A stretch of 64,000 bases of DNA, from contig NC_087118.1 in the NCBI RefSeq assembly GCF_963855985.1, positions 4,712,001 through 4,776,000 of the forward strand. The letters run 5' to 3'. This DNA comes from Ostrinia nubilalis (lineage: Eukaryota > Arthropoda > Insecta > Lepidoptera > Crambidae). A model generated the notes under the pieces. The model made no database searches and was not told the origin of the DNA. It saw only the letters and a program-made list of their open reading frames with translations. Of the stretch, positions 44,213-52,672 are shown one piece after another. The position numbers and the translations under genes are program-made. Within the stretch, counting starts at the first letter, position 1. Every line of letters begins with the position of its first letter.

Positions 44213-44701
44213 TCATATTGCAAAATTTCTTTCAACACACCATTTCTTTATACATATAACATTTTTTAATGCACAAATTTTCTCATGGTTAACACAGTTA
44301 AATAATTTGGGATTATCTGAACAATAAATTTTGTAAAGAGTATTTAAACTAGGAACACCTAGATAAGTTATGTCCATTACACTATTTTGATTACACAAAT
44401 TATGCACCCATTTAATCTTTTCATCTCCTTTTACCAAAATATATTTACCTTTTAAATAAGGTACGATAATTCTTTGAAACTCTCTATAATCAATATAGCC
44501 TTCATTCCACCGATAGCCTCTGTTCTTTTCGATCCAACAAACTTGTCTTTTCTCTTCAACAGTTAGTGAACTGAACGGGTATGGAGGCTTGATCAAAAAT
44601 AGGTGGGTATGCTCTTGGGTAGCTATAGCAAATTCTTTTATTATGAATTCATTTCTATTGTTTTTAAATCCTTGAAGATCTACAACTATATTGCTATTCA
44701 T
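44213..44701 (-). CDS. Conserved Maverick protein, possible RNase-H-fold nuclease (162 aa)
   Basis: The N-terminus IVVDLQGFKNNRNEFIIKEF has a hydrophobic strand followed by Asp, like the first acidic motif of DEDD-type exonucleases. HLFLIKPPYPF and YILVKGDEKIKWV follow, and the C-terminus has Cys/His pairs (NCVNHEKICALKNV). Proteins starting like this are, as I recall, common in insect Polintons, but I cannot confirm a full catalytic set. Its ATG overlaps the stop of the capsid gene upstream by ATGA (44698-44701). Confidence 0.75.
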   Translation of the reverse strand: MNSNIVVDLQGFKNNRNEFIIKEFAIATQEHTHLFLIKPPYPFSSLTVEEKRQVCWIEKNRGYRWNEGYIDYREFQRIIVPYLKGKYILVKGDEKIKWVHNLCNQNSVMDITYLGVPSLNTLYKIYCSDNPKLFNCVNHEKICALKNVICIKKWCVERNFAI

Positions 44702-45906
44702 GATATTTTCTTAACAATGTTACTCAAAGGTTTGTATTCGAATATACAATCGTTTAATATCAAGCAATAAGCAGATGTCTGATCTGGTATTTCTTGGTCT
44801 GTTTCGATTTCAACTCTCACGTCGATTGAACCTTTTAAAGTTTCGTGTTGTCTCGAACAGTCGATAACAATTAAAGGAGCCACGTCTCTGAATTCTTTCA
44901 AACTTAACAACGGCTCTGACCGACGTCCGTGATATGACTGTTGAAATCTTGCATACTGTTCGTATAATAAAGAAAACCTATCTTCTGAAAAACTAATATT
45001 TAGACCTTCATACGGATAATATGATGAATTTAAAAAGACTCTTACATCACGGACGTGACAATGATCAAACTCTGCCATTGACAATGCAACGTTATGTTTG
45101 CGGTTGGTTTGTAAGGCAATGACAACAAATCGCGGTTTCTCTACTTGTGAAGAAGTTTTTATAGACCAGGTATGCTTACGTGTTTTAGGCAGTAATGGGT
45201 ATTCATACAGATCCCAATTACGAAACGTTAATGGAATAGCTCGATCTTTCTCTAAATGTTTTAATAGGTTAATTCTTTCTCGGTCCGAAACTTTGATGTG
45301 TGGAACTCGCCATATAATTTTATTTATTATAATGTCATCTACAACTTCACCCGCGTTTAACTTGACCGCATTAAGATTAGTATTACTTCTCAGTAATACT
45401 AACTCGTGTTTAGAGTTAATAATAATTTTTTCGTAGTCTTCGGCAAATCCTAGTATCCTGTTTAATGGTATGGATGCAGAAAATGATCCACCACTGGCAT
45501 TGTTTGTTCCTGCGGTTGACCAGCCCCAAACTCGACCACACTTAGATTCATTGTCATTTAATGACAGGTAAGATTTTATTGTTGTAGTAATACCAGCATT
45601 CTTAATTTTGTCTATTTCTACTCCATTTAATTCATATCTTATATCTTGGAAGAGAAATAGGGCAGGATTATTTACGAAGTGTACATTTGATACTTTTTCT
45701 TTGGTGGTGCTGTTATACACAATTACTTTTCCTTCGATATATAGACTACTAAGTGAAGGTAACACGTACAAGTCTTGTTGGTTGATAGGTATTCGTATTT
45801 CATCATTCTTATTGAAACTTGTCACGTATGGTTTGTACGAATGATACTCGAAACTTTCAATGCTGTTATCGTATGATGTTTGCTGAGATATATTTAAAAT
45901 ATTCAT
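44698..45906 (-). CDS. MCP: Maverick major capsid protein candidate (402 aa, jelly-roll type)
   Basis: It lies in the virion block directly after the minor capsid gene. The sequence is beta-rich throughout (IRIPINQQDLYVLPSLSSLY, FLFQDIRYELNGVEIDKI, FVVIALQTNRKHNVALS, CHVRDVRVFLNSSYYPYEGL), with no catalytic motif. Position and the DLYVLPS...YELNGVEID pattern match what is known of Polinton double-jelly-roll capsid proteins. It would form the hexon-like facets of an icosahedral particle. Its start is tied by ATGA overlap (45903-45906) to a tiny gene upstream, and its end by ATGA to the next gene. Confidence 0.8.
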   Translation of the reverse strand: MNILNISQQTSYDNSIESFEYHSYKPYVTSFNKNDEIRIPINQQDLYVLPSLSSLYIEGKVIVYNSTTKEKVSNVHFVNNPALFLFQDIRYELNGVEIDKIKNAGITTTIKSYLSLNDNESKCGRVWGWSTAGTNNASGGSFSASIPLNRILGFAEDYEKIIINSKHELVLLRSNTNLNAVKLNAGEVVDDIIINKIIWRVPHIKVSDRERINLLKHLEKDRAIPLTFRNWDLYEYPLLPKTRKHTWSIKTSSQVEKPRFVVIALQTNRKHNVALSMAEFDHCHVRDVRVFLNSSYYPYEGLNISFSEDRFSLLYEQYARFQQSYHGRRSEPLLSLKEFRDVAPLIVIDCSRQHETLKGSIDVRVEIETDQEIPDQTSAYCLILNDCIFEYKPLSNIVKKIS

Positions 45907-46049
45907 TTTATCAAACCAATTAACTTCAGAAATTCTTTATTAGTCTTGGTTAGCTTCTTCTTCAGCTGAAGCGGTCTGTCTTTGTGAAATGATCTTTTAG
46001 AACTGACTGAAGTACTCGATGTAGAAGAGTTTTTATTGAAATTAATCAT
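45903..46049 (-). CDS. 48-aa basic protein wedged between the capsid genes
   Basis: A complete frame from ATG (46049) to TGA (45903). The N-terminal third is Ser/Thr-rich (NSSTSSTSVSS) and the rest strongly basic (KRSFHKDRPLQLKKKLTKT). Its ATG overlaps the minor capsid stop by ATGA, and its stop overlaps the major capsid start by ATGA, so it fills the gap exactly. That fit argues that it is real. A small basic virion or DNA-condensing peptide is possible; no family is recognised. Confidence 0.7.
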   Translation of the reverse strand: MINFNKNSSTSSTSVSSKRSFHKDRPLQLKKKLTKTNKEFLKLIGLIK

Positions 46050-46744
46050 TTTTTTCTGAAATGTAAATACAGCTGTACTTCTTCACCACGTAAGTTGATT
46101 TCTTTGTTTTCAGCGTCCAACAGCCTGATATTGATAGCACTTATAGAACTTTGGTTGACAGGAAAATAAATTAAATTTTTAGGTATTTCAATTATTCGAT
46201 AACCAGGTGGTACATTAGGCACGAATTCATAAATTATATGACTTGCTTTCCCATTCACAAATGAACCACTAACTACATCGCATTCGATCCTCACAATGGT
46301 TGTTGATAGAATGCTCACAGGATACTTTGATTCAGTACTTATATTTGAATTTATTTTTTCCATTCCAAAACCTAAAATTTTACCAATTGAACCACTTTTA
46401 TCGAAATGAACGTCTTTAGAACAATAAATATTTGTTTTCAATGTGTTATTATTGCAAGTGAGTTTTAATTTAGTGTTCTTAATGTTGTTTTTTAAATAAT
46501 CACAAATATCCTGAAGCTCGTAAGACCCTTCAGGAATTTCAATGATCTCATTTTCACCATAGTAAAACTTGTTGTTTCTTTCATCAATGTTAGGAATTGA
46601 ATTGAAGGTTGAAAAATATAAAAGACCGCATTCATAGTTCTCTCGAAGCTCCAAAGTCGGTGAATAGTTTGTTGTTAAGGAGGCTCCTGTCCCGGTTATA
46701 GACACAGTGAAAGACATTATTATACTGACACTTTTATTAAACAA
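46046..46744 (-). CDS. mCP: Maverick minor capsid (penton, single jelly-roll) candidate
   Basis: The frame opens at 46744, but the second ATG at 46717 (MSFTVSITGTG) is the more likely start. NYSPTLELRENYECGLLYFS, IIEIPEGSYELQDICDYL, SHIIYEFVPNVPPGYRIIEI and INLRGEEVQLYLHFRKK form the pattern I associate with the Polinton penton/minor capsid protein. It would sit at the particle vertices. It is followed by an ATGA-overlapping small gene and preceded by the protease. Confidence 0.8.
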   Translation of the reverse strand: MFNKSVSIIMSFTVSITGTGASLTTNYSPTLELRENYECGLLYFSTFNSIPNIDERNNKFYYGENEIIEIPEGSYELQDICDYLKNNIKNTKLKLTCNNNTLKTNIYCSKDVHFDKSGSIGKILGFGMEKINSNISTESKYPVSILSTTIVRIECDVVSGSFVNGKASHIIYEFVPNVPPGYRIIEIPKNLIYFPVNQSSISAINIRLLDAENKEINLRGEEVQLYLHFRKK

Positions 46745-46754
46745 TATTATTTAT

Positions 46755-47042
46755 TTATATAAAATGTTTGTTCCAATAATTCCTTAAAAATTTCAAACAC
46801 AAATGACCACAGTTCAACGTTCCAAAGGCCTGATGTCGTACATAATTATAGTTTATAGGTAAGTTACGAAAATATTTGACTAATTCTAATGGTGGTTTTA
46901 AATTACCAAAACTGTCATAATATTCAACGTAATCATATTGCTTTACAAAGGCTACCCAATGTGTACCAGGATTTTTGTTACTATCCAAATTCATGATTGC
47001 ACATTCTATCTTCTTAGGCTTCGCAGGTAATGTATCTCTCAT
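46755..47042 (-). CDS. PRO: Adenain-like cysteine protease; true N-terminus lies upstream without an ATG
   Basis: Capsid-maturation protease of the adenovirus type. Counting from the first ATG, the catalytic His is in GTHWVAF (28), Asp in YYDSFGN (43), an oxyanion Gln in RHQAFGT (71) and Cys in TLNCGHLC (78). The frame stays open upstream to a stop near 47166, and the extra ~43 codons (LTNLDILEHASDIPFFRGVF) look like genuine protease N-terminus, yet contain no ATG. It overlaps the end of the phospholipase-like gene in the -1 frame. A -1 shift on the A-run at 47161-47167, a non-AUG start or a lost start codon could each explain it. Confidence 0.85.
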   Translation of the reverse strand: MRDTLPAKPKKIECAIMNLDSNKNPGTHWVAFVKQYDYVEYYDSFGNLKPPLELVKYFRNLPINYNYVRHQAFGTLNCGHLCLKFLRNYWNKHFI

Positions 47043-47125
47043 GAATACACCACGAAAGAATGGAATATCACTAGCATGCTCTAATATATCCAGGTTAGTG
47101 AGCGCACGTCTAGGTAGCCGCTTAA

Positions 47126-47854
47126 TTAGTTTTTTGTCGGATTGAGATATAAACCAGCTCCTTTTTTATGAGGTTTTATATACAGTCCTTTTCCAAGGGC
47201 TACCGCTTCCATCATTCTGTTGTGCCTTTCTGATTCCATTAGACTCTTTTGTGCGGCTTTAGAATCATTAACAGCTTTTGCTATACCAGCTGCACCTCCC
47301 GCAAGGGAACCTAAAGCCGATAACCCCGCAAATATAGGAATAAGTGGTAAAAGTCCTCCACATTTTGGAAGAGGAATACATCGAGGTAATCGTATTCCTT
47401 TTTTGTTGCTGAAAAGTTTTTTTGCAGCTGCAGCTGCGTATTTTATAGCAGAGTGATTATCTTTAGTTTTAAGTTTTTTTAATCCTAATTTTATTTTCTT
47501 AATCCCTTTCTTAAATGATGTTGTGCCTCGACCGGCTCTGATTTTGGCTTTCATCGCATTTTTAACTATCCATGAAGCAATTTTTTCTCCTTTTCCAACA
47601 TCTTTTGATTTTAGCCTTTTCTTAGCCATATTTAACAATTCTAAGTCAGCCTTTTGTCGAGTACCAGAGTCTTTATTCAAGTAAGCAATATCGTGGTGCA
47701 TACAAGCCTCGTCCAATTTGTTAATCCCACGGTCGCCTTGAAGTAATCGTTTATGAAGTTTAGTTCCAGGACCACAATATTGATACCCAGGTAAATGTAA
47801 CTCAAACGGTAAATGATCTATCAAGGTATTAATTATACCACTGCCTTCCGTCAT
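47126..47854 (-). CDS. Phospholipase-A2-like / membrane-active virion protein (242 aa)
   Basis: The N-terminal domain has the calcium-loop motif YCGPG (26-30) and the catalytic ACMHHDIAY (50-58), as in the VP1-unique domain of parvoviruses and in adintoviruses. A basic middle follows (KAKIRAGRG, KKGIKKIKLGLKKLK). Then comes a hydrophobic Gly/Ala stretch (LLPLIPIFAGLSALGSLAGG) and a GKGLYIKPHKKG tail recalling adenoviral core/lytic proteins. In related viruses such proteins breach the endosomal membrane during entry. The His-Asp pair is intact. Its 3' end overlaps the protease frame. Confidence 0.85.
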   Translation of the reverse strand: MTEGSGIINTLIDHLPFELHLPGYQYCGPGTKLHKRLLQGDRGINKLDEACMHHDIAYLNKDSGTRQKADLELLNMAKKRLKSKDVGKGEKIASWIVKNAMKAKIRAGRGTTSFKKGIKKIKLGLKKLKTKDNHSAIKYAAAAAKKLFSNKKGIRLPRCIPLPKCGGLLPLIPIFAGLSALGSLAGGAAGIAKAVNDSKAAQKSLMESERHNRMMEAVALGKGLYIKPHKKGAGLYLNPTKN

Positions 47855-47904
47855 CGATAATCATAAAGTGAGTTTAAGGAGAAATAAGTATGATATTTAT
47901 ATAC

Positions 47905-48858
47905 CTACACCACAATTTCACTTTTGTCAACCCAACTGTTTTCCTTAGCACTTAAACCCAGCCATTTTACAAAAAGTTTGTTGCCGTTCCTTTTTATAAC
48001 TTTTTCGATAAGATAAAGGTCCGTCAATTTAGTTTTTTGTAATTCATATCCATAAAAAGAACCAAGAATAATTTGATTGTGTTTGTCTTCAATTTGATAC
48101 GTTTGAGGTACTGTTTGATTGACTTTTACGATACGGAAAATTTCTGTAGACCAATTGGGCGTATAACCTTTATAAAAATCTCCTTTGAATTTACTTATAC
48201 GAACAAAGTTGCCGACTTGAAAATTTGATCGTTGACGCATTTGTGGCTTGTGGCTTTTAATAATATTAGATCTAACAACAATCTCATTAGAATGGTTGAC
48301 ATCTATTGGTTTGAATTTTGTAACGTGATGCAAAGTGTGGTTATATTGCTTTACAACGGTATCTAAATTATTTTTAAACCATTGATATCGACCGCATAAA
48401 CTAAATACTTTGTAGAGATGAGATTTTAATGTTCTTATTACTCGTTCCACAATGGCTGCCTTTTTAATCGAGAACGTAGAATAATGATTTATGTTATATC
48501 TTTTAGTTAACTGTTTGAAAGAATCGTTATAAAACTCAGTACCCGAATCTGTTTGCAAATTTTTAGGTTTTCGATTTGATTCGATAAATATACTATGTAA
48601 TGCATTAGTAACATTTTGTTTGGACTTCGACTTCAATGGTTTAACCCATACATATTTTGACAAAGCATCAATTACAACTAAAACATATTTATATCCTTTA
48701 TTAAATGTCGAGTACTTCTGAAAATCTATGAGGTCAGCTTGCCATAAGTCATCAATTCCTCTAATAATCGTATGTCGACGGATGAAATTTCTTCTTGCTG
48801 GTTTGTGAAGCTCATTCACCAGATCTTGTTTACTCATTCTTGATAGATTTTGCAGCAA
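47905..48858 (-). CDS. INT: Retrovirus-like integrase with C-terminal chromodomain (317 aa)
   Basis: The catalytic triad is visible: DLWQADLIDFQ (~40), LQTDSGTEFYN (~101) and AAIVERVIRTLK (~138). This is the family fold that inserts Maverick ends and usually makes 6-bp duplications. The C-terminus YLIEKVIKRNGNKLFVKWLG and SWVDKSEIV is a chromodomain, which may guide target choice. Its start overlaps the previous gene by 29 bases. The complete frame and intact DDE suggest a recently functional enzyme. Confidence 0.94.
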   Translation of the reverse strand: MLQNLSRMSKQDLVNELHKPARRNFIRRHTIIRGIDDLWQADLIDFQKYSTFNKGYKYVLVVIDALSKYVWVKPLKSKSKQNVTNALHSIFIESNRKPKNLQTDSGTEFYNDSFKQLTKRYNINHYSTFSIKKAAIVERVIRTLKSHLYKVFSLCGRYQWFKNNLDTVVKQYNHTLHHVTKFKPIDVNHSNEIVVRSNIIKSHKPQMRQRSNFQVGNFVRISKFKGDFYKGYTPNWSTEIFRIVKVNQTVPQTYQIEDKHNQIILGSFYGYELQKTKLTDLYLIEKVIKRNGNKLFVKWLGLSAKENSWVDKSEIVV

Positions 48859-49177
48859 TCATCTGATCAATTTCTTTTTTTGTGTAATAATGTGCAGTTA
48901 AATTATTAGTAGTTATTTTTTCCAAATTATTAAGATACTTTTTTATATTACTATGAATGGTTTTCAATTCATTTTTTACATCTTGGACACATTTATCCAC
49001 ATACTCTTTATTAACAGCCTCGTCATCTTTTTCTGGAGTTAGTAGTCCTTTTAGTCTCGATGATTTTAAGTCAAAGTCACCTGCATCTGACTTTACTATC
49101 GTGTCAGTAAGAATATTCGCAAATTCAGACAGTCGTAAACGCTTATGAACGTGGTGACCAAATTTATCTATATTCAT
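48830..49177 (-). CDS. Small coiled, fibre-like protein (115 aa)
   Basis: SRLKGLLTPEKDDEAVNKEY resembles the GL..P..DDDAVNK.YVD motif of phage and viral tail-fibre trimerisation regions. The C-terminal half is helical (VQDVKNELKTIHSNIKKYL). This is a resemblance, not a proof. The ATG overlaps the stop of the upstream (frameshifted) gene by ATGA (49174-49177). Confidence 0.7.
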   Translation of the reverse strand: MNIDKFGHHVHKRLRLSEFANILTDTIVKSDAGDFDLKSSRLKGLLTPEKDDEAVNKEYVDKCVQDVKNELKTIHSNIKKYLNNLEKITTNNLTAHYYTKKEIDQMIAAKSIKNE

Positions 49178-50224
49178 TGCCGTCTGCTCGGCTTCTGTAG
49201 TGTAATGGTACTGCCAAACCCTCCCGTTGGAAGCTTTATATATTTAATATCTTTTATAATACCAGCTTCATGCATTTCCTCTATTATTGCATAAATTTCA
49301 TTATATGTATACTCCAGTGTTACCAGCTGCCCATGATCCAAGTAGTAATTTTAACCTTTCCACTAATTCATTCGGATCATCCCAATAAACCACATCAGTA
49401 TTCTGCTTAACTTCTTTTAATATATCAATTCCTTCACCTTGTGCGAGACTTTCTACACTACTTGTATGACTTCTTGAGAACTTAAACAAAGGTTTGATCA
49501 CGTTCATATATTTAAATCCTTTGTTACTGTTTATAGGTTTAGATGGATCGTAGTTACGTTTGTGTGCATTGGTATCCATAAGTACTAATTTGTAATTTTG
49601 TAAGTCCTCATTTGTAATATTTTTTAAATTTGGTGTCTTTTCGTACAATAATTCTTGTAAGCCTTGAGTTTTTTTAAGGTTACGATTTCCAATTTTTAAA
49701 ATGCGGTCATCATCATAAACACGCGTATTGCCAAGCATCAATTTTCCCTTTACATTTCTAATACCATAAGGCACATCTTTCATCACTTCAGATGACACCG
49801 ACCAGGATAAAGAATCGTTATTGATACTTGGTGATGATTGAAGTGATTTAAATGAGTTTTCATGAACATCGTGATCCACTGAGGGTGATGTAGTCAAGGT
49901 TTTGTCAGATGATTTGTAATTGTCTTTATCGATGTTATATTCATCGTCATCAGGTTCTTCATAATCTTCAGTAGACGTATTTGATGCTTCGGTTTCGCTG
50001 TGTTTAGTTCTTTTAGCTTCAGCTATTGGATAATGCTCTGATCCTTCATTTATAGGACGTTTATCACCAGTTTGATTTGTTAACAGTTTTAGTGGGTTAA
50101 CGATAGGTTTAAATATCGCATTTAGAGTCATGTCATTTGAATTTTGTACATCCTTTATCATTTTTACCTTTCTTTTTACAGCTGCAGCAGATTTTACTAT
50201 TTGTTCCTTGAGGTTTCGTTCCAT
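49174..50224 (-). pseudogene. Conserved Maverick protein of unknown role, with a +1 frameshift near its end
   Basis: The first frame (50224-49301, 307 aa) is largely acidic and Ser-rich with a conserved end, YWDDPNELVERLKLLLGS, then AAGNTG. It stops at once after AAGNTG. In the +1 frame, the expected continuation (EIYAIIEEMHEAGIIK) is open to 49174, where its TGA overlaps the next ATG by ATGA. One base too many near 49307, or a programmed shift, best explains this. In other Polintons I recall the AGNTG and IIEELREAG patches being contiguous. Role unknown; possibly structural. Confidence 0.7.
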
Positions 50225-50298
50225 TGTTAAGAATTCCGCTCTGTTTGACTTCTCTAATGAAACTGAATGGTTGGTAACGTTACAGCTATATAAAAAGT

Positions 50299-50985
50299 TT
50301 AGTCCATTACTATGAATGTATCAAACTTCATGCAATAACAGCCTTTGTTTCGTTCACAATCCTTATTGATGACCACATAACTATAAGGTTTACTCCACAC
50401 AGTTGAACACATTTCACGAAACTGCATCCATGACATATCAGACCCAACATGTTCATCGTAAACGTGTCTTAGATTTACATCATCTTGCTTGAACAATATA
50501 ATAAGATTAGCATTATCTCTTACTAGTTGTTTGGGTATTTTAGTGTAAGTTTGATTCACATAAAAACAATCAATGTTCTTATGTCGACCCATAGCGAAAT
50601 AATCGCGTATATTGTTTTGGTTTTCACAAGCAACATCGTCAAATATGATAATTGAGTCAGGCAACGCTTCGTGGGGACTTAAAATTTCACTGTTATGATT
50701 ATACTTGTAATAAGATGTGCCGGCAACATTTTCCAATACTTTTTCTAAAAATACGTATTTGGGTTGGTATAGTGACTTTGAGTATACATAAAGATTACGA
50801 AAACGTGGTCCATCCTTATGTAACAAAAGACTAATAACTAAATTAGTCTTCCCACAGTTCGATGGACCACACACGATACTGCGTATAGTATTTGGCAATA
50901 AATTCCCATGACGCCTAGTTTTATTCGATTCTGCAGGACAGATGCATTCTAATTTGAGTGATTCTTTTTGTTTCAGAAATCTCAT
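50299..50985 (-). CDS. ATP: FtsK/HerA (A32-type) genome-packaging ATPase (228 aa)
   Basis: Walker A CGPSNCGKTN (39-48) and Walker B SIIIFDDVA (111-119), the double Asp being usual for A32-like enzymes. YFAMGRHKNIDCFYVNQTYT has the polar sensor region after Walker B. It pumps DNA into the preformed capsid. It is first in the minus-strand gene row, ~250 bases from the right terminal repeat. Confidence 0.93.
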   Translation of the reverse strand: MRFLKQKESLKLECICPAESNKTRRHGNLLPNTIRSIVCGPSNCGKTNLVISLLLHKDGPRFRNLYVYSKSLYQPKYVFLEKVLENVAGTSYYKYNHNSEILSPHEALPDSIIIFDDVACENQNNIRDYFAMGRHKNIDCFYVNQTYTKIPKQLVRDNANLIILFKQDDVNLRHVYDEHVGSDMSWMQFREMCSTVWSKPYSYVVINKDCERNKGCYCMKFDTFIVMD

Positions 50986-51235
50986 TACAGTTTTACTCGA
51001 CCGTTCTGGTTGATGGATTTAAACGAAATGATGGAAAATCAGACACATCAATAAATTAAAACTAGGTAATGGCTGTCCACCGATATTGTAGGTATTAGTT
51101 ACCATATTGTATAGAATGAACAGAACATAACAACGAAAGTATGTAGAAACTTATTATGTTAGTTGAAGGAGTGAACGCAAAATCCATGAACGTCTTGTAT
51201 AATAATGGACAGGATGGATCAGCGGAAGGTTGTGT
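50986..51235. promoter_or_regulatory. Maverick right leader, likely promoter of the minus-strand genes
   Basis: Non-coding space between the ATPase start and the terminal repeat. As the only gap upstream of the whole minus-strand row it is the natural place for a promoter. No TATA box in an obvious position. Confidence 0.35.
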
Positions 51236-51421
51236 AGGCAAACGAGTTTTTGAAATAATTAGTGTATGTGTGTACGTGTGTGATATTTTTCAATTGTGCA
51301 TCGTTTTTATCATCAGTCGTTGAAAGCATTTTATCATGTCATTAACCTAAATTGGGGAGGCTAAATCGCGACGCCGTTTTTAAAGGCGTCGTGAGCTAGC
51401 CTTCCCAATTTATTTACTACT
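51236..51421 (-). repeat. Maverick right terminal inverted repeat
   Basis: Inverse of 29758-29945; ends TTTATTTACTACT. The outer hairpin (GGGGAGGCTA, GCGACGCCG, CGGCGTCG-like arm, TAGCCTTCCC) is preserved as on the left. Confidence 0.9.
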
Positions 51422-51860
51422 CCTATGTTAAATATCAGCTCCTCCAAAGCCCTAAACACGGAGGATATCGCGTGTGTAAGTACCTAAGTTTTTAAGTGTA
51501 ATAAACCTAATATACACTAGAAATGATATTAAGTTCTAAAATAAAAACTCAAAACATTAATGAGAAAAACATGAACGATCCTAATTCATTCATTTACTAA
51601 ATATGTATATCATTAAGTGATCATGAACCGTATACAAAATAGGTACCTATTGATTTCTTACTAAATACTAAACAAATACTTACGTGAGGATTGTCCTTTT
51701 CACTTGTTCACTTGTAAATCAACACTAATCTATCACAATTTAAAAGATAAGCACAAATTCAAAACAAAACACTCGTTTAAAAACACGTACGAACTTGTTT
51801 TGATGCATGCAATGTGATATTTTGACAGTGACTCCCCGCCGCCTCATGACATTCGTAACA
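51422..51860. other. Right flank of the Maverick, with one exon-like patch
   Basis: Directly beside the terminal repeat, 51425-51475 reads as an open plus-strand stretch (MLNISSSKALNTEDIAC) ending at a good splice donor GTAAGT. It may be a host exon remnant or chance. The rest is AT-rich and empty. It does not clearly continue the Gypsy cut on the other side. Confidence 0.35.
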
Positions 51861-51874
51861 GTTCGTTTAATCTC

Positions 51875-52013
51875 GGCAGTCGCTCGGACCTTCGGCGAAA
51901 CCTTCGGCTTCGGCCGGGCTTTGGGCCGAAGCAGAATGTTTTGCCGAAGGTGGACTTTTTGGCCGAAGGTGGCCGAAGCCGAAACCGAAGCCGAAGCTTC
52001 GGTCGGACACTAG
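51875..52013. repeat. GC-rich repeat of GGCCGAAG units
   Basis: GGCCGAAG/CTTCGGCC and GCCGAAGCCGAA recur about a dozen times in direct and inverse orientation, ending CGGTCGGACACTAGT. Unlike anything around it in base composition. Confidence 0.7.
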
Positions 52014-52672
52014 TAATATTACAGTGGATCCCTGCTCACACCGGTGTGGTCGGAAACGAGATTGCTGATACGCTAGCCAAAAAATCAACGCTTGAAGGAA
52101 TTAGAACCCACTTTTTGCCTACCTCATCGGACCTGCTGTCCATAGTAAAACGACGATGTTTAGAACTGTGGAGTGTATATTTTGACGAACGATCACTCTC
52201 TAAGGGCATCTGGTACAGAACAATTCAACCTGTCCTGTGCAGATGTCCTTGGTTTGTTGGCACGGGTATGGGCAGGGATGATATTGTCTTGGCTCTTAGA
52301 CTTCGTTCCGGACATATACCATTAAACAGTTTTGGATTTCTTATGAAAAAAACACCATCGCCTATGTGTGACGAATGTAACGTCATAGAGGACGCGCATC
52401 ACATCATGATGGAGTGTGTCAGGAACGAGCCTGAGAGAGTACAATTCTTTCATGAAATTAACTATATAAATGAGATTGGTATTTGTAATAGTATTCTAGC
52501 CAACCCGCTTTCTGATAATGCATTAAAACTGTACTCTCTTGTAAAAATAGCGATAAGACGACGTCATAATGTAAGTTAGATTATAGTGTTGATCATGTGT
52601 GAGTTCTATGAGGGTGCCATCTTCTTTCAGAAGAAACCCTCCTTAAATTATAGAATAAAAAAAAATAAAAAA
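52014..52672 (+). pseudogene. 5'-truncated LINE tail with RNase H end and poly(A)
   Basis: From ILQWIPAHTGVVGNEIADTL (end of RNase H) through a Cys/His motif (MCDECNVIEDAHHIMMEC) to a stop at 52577. A short 3' UTR (TTCAGAAGAAACCCTCC) and an A-rich tail with AATAAA (52650-52672) follow. The frame is intact from the truncation point to the stop, so insertion was recent. It sits directly against the second polB. Confidence 0.8.

Larger units (their letters stand above)
29758..51421. mobile_element. Maverick/Polinton (adintovirus-like) element, 21.7 kb, both terminal repeats present
   Basis: Inverted repeats begin AGTAGTAAATAAATTGGG at 29758 and end with the inverse at 51421. Between them are the diagnostic genes: protein-primed polB, retrovirus-like integrase with chromodomain, FtsK/A32-type packaging ATPase, adenain-like protease, and double- and single-jelly-roll capsid candidates. 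The AG...CT termini suit Polintons. The usual 6-bp target duplication is not evident: GACCCC on the left against CCTATG on the right. All viral genes lie at 39.2-51.0 kb; the left 8 kb is non-coding and repeat-laden. Apart from one frameshifted gene and a protease without its own ATG, the set looks intact. Confidence 0.93.

Noticed and set aside
47126..47854. Secreted venom-type phospholipase
   Set aside because: No signal peptide or Cys pattern of secreted enzymes; the parvovirus-like YCGPG/HDIAY pair and the virion-gene context fit a capsid-associated protein.
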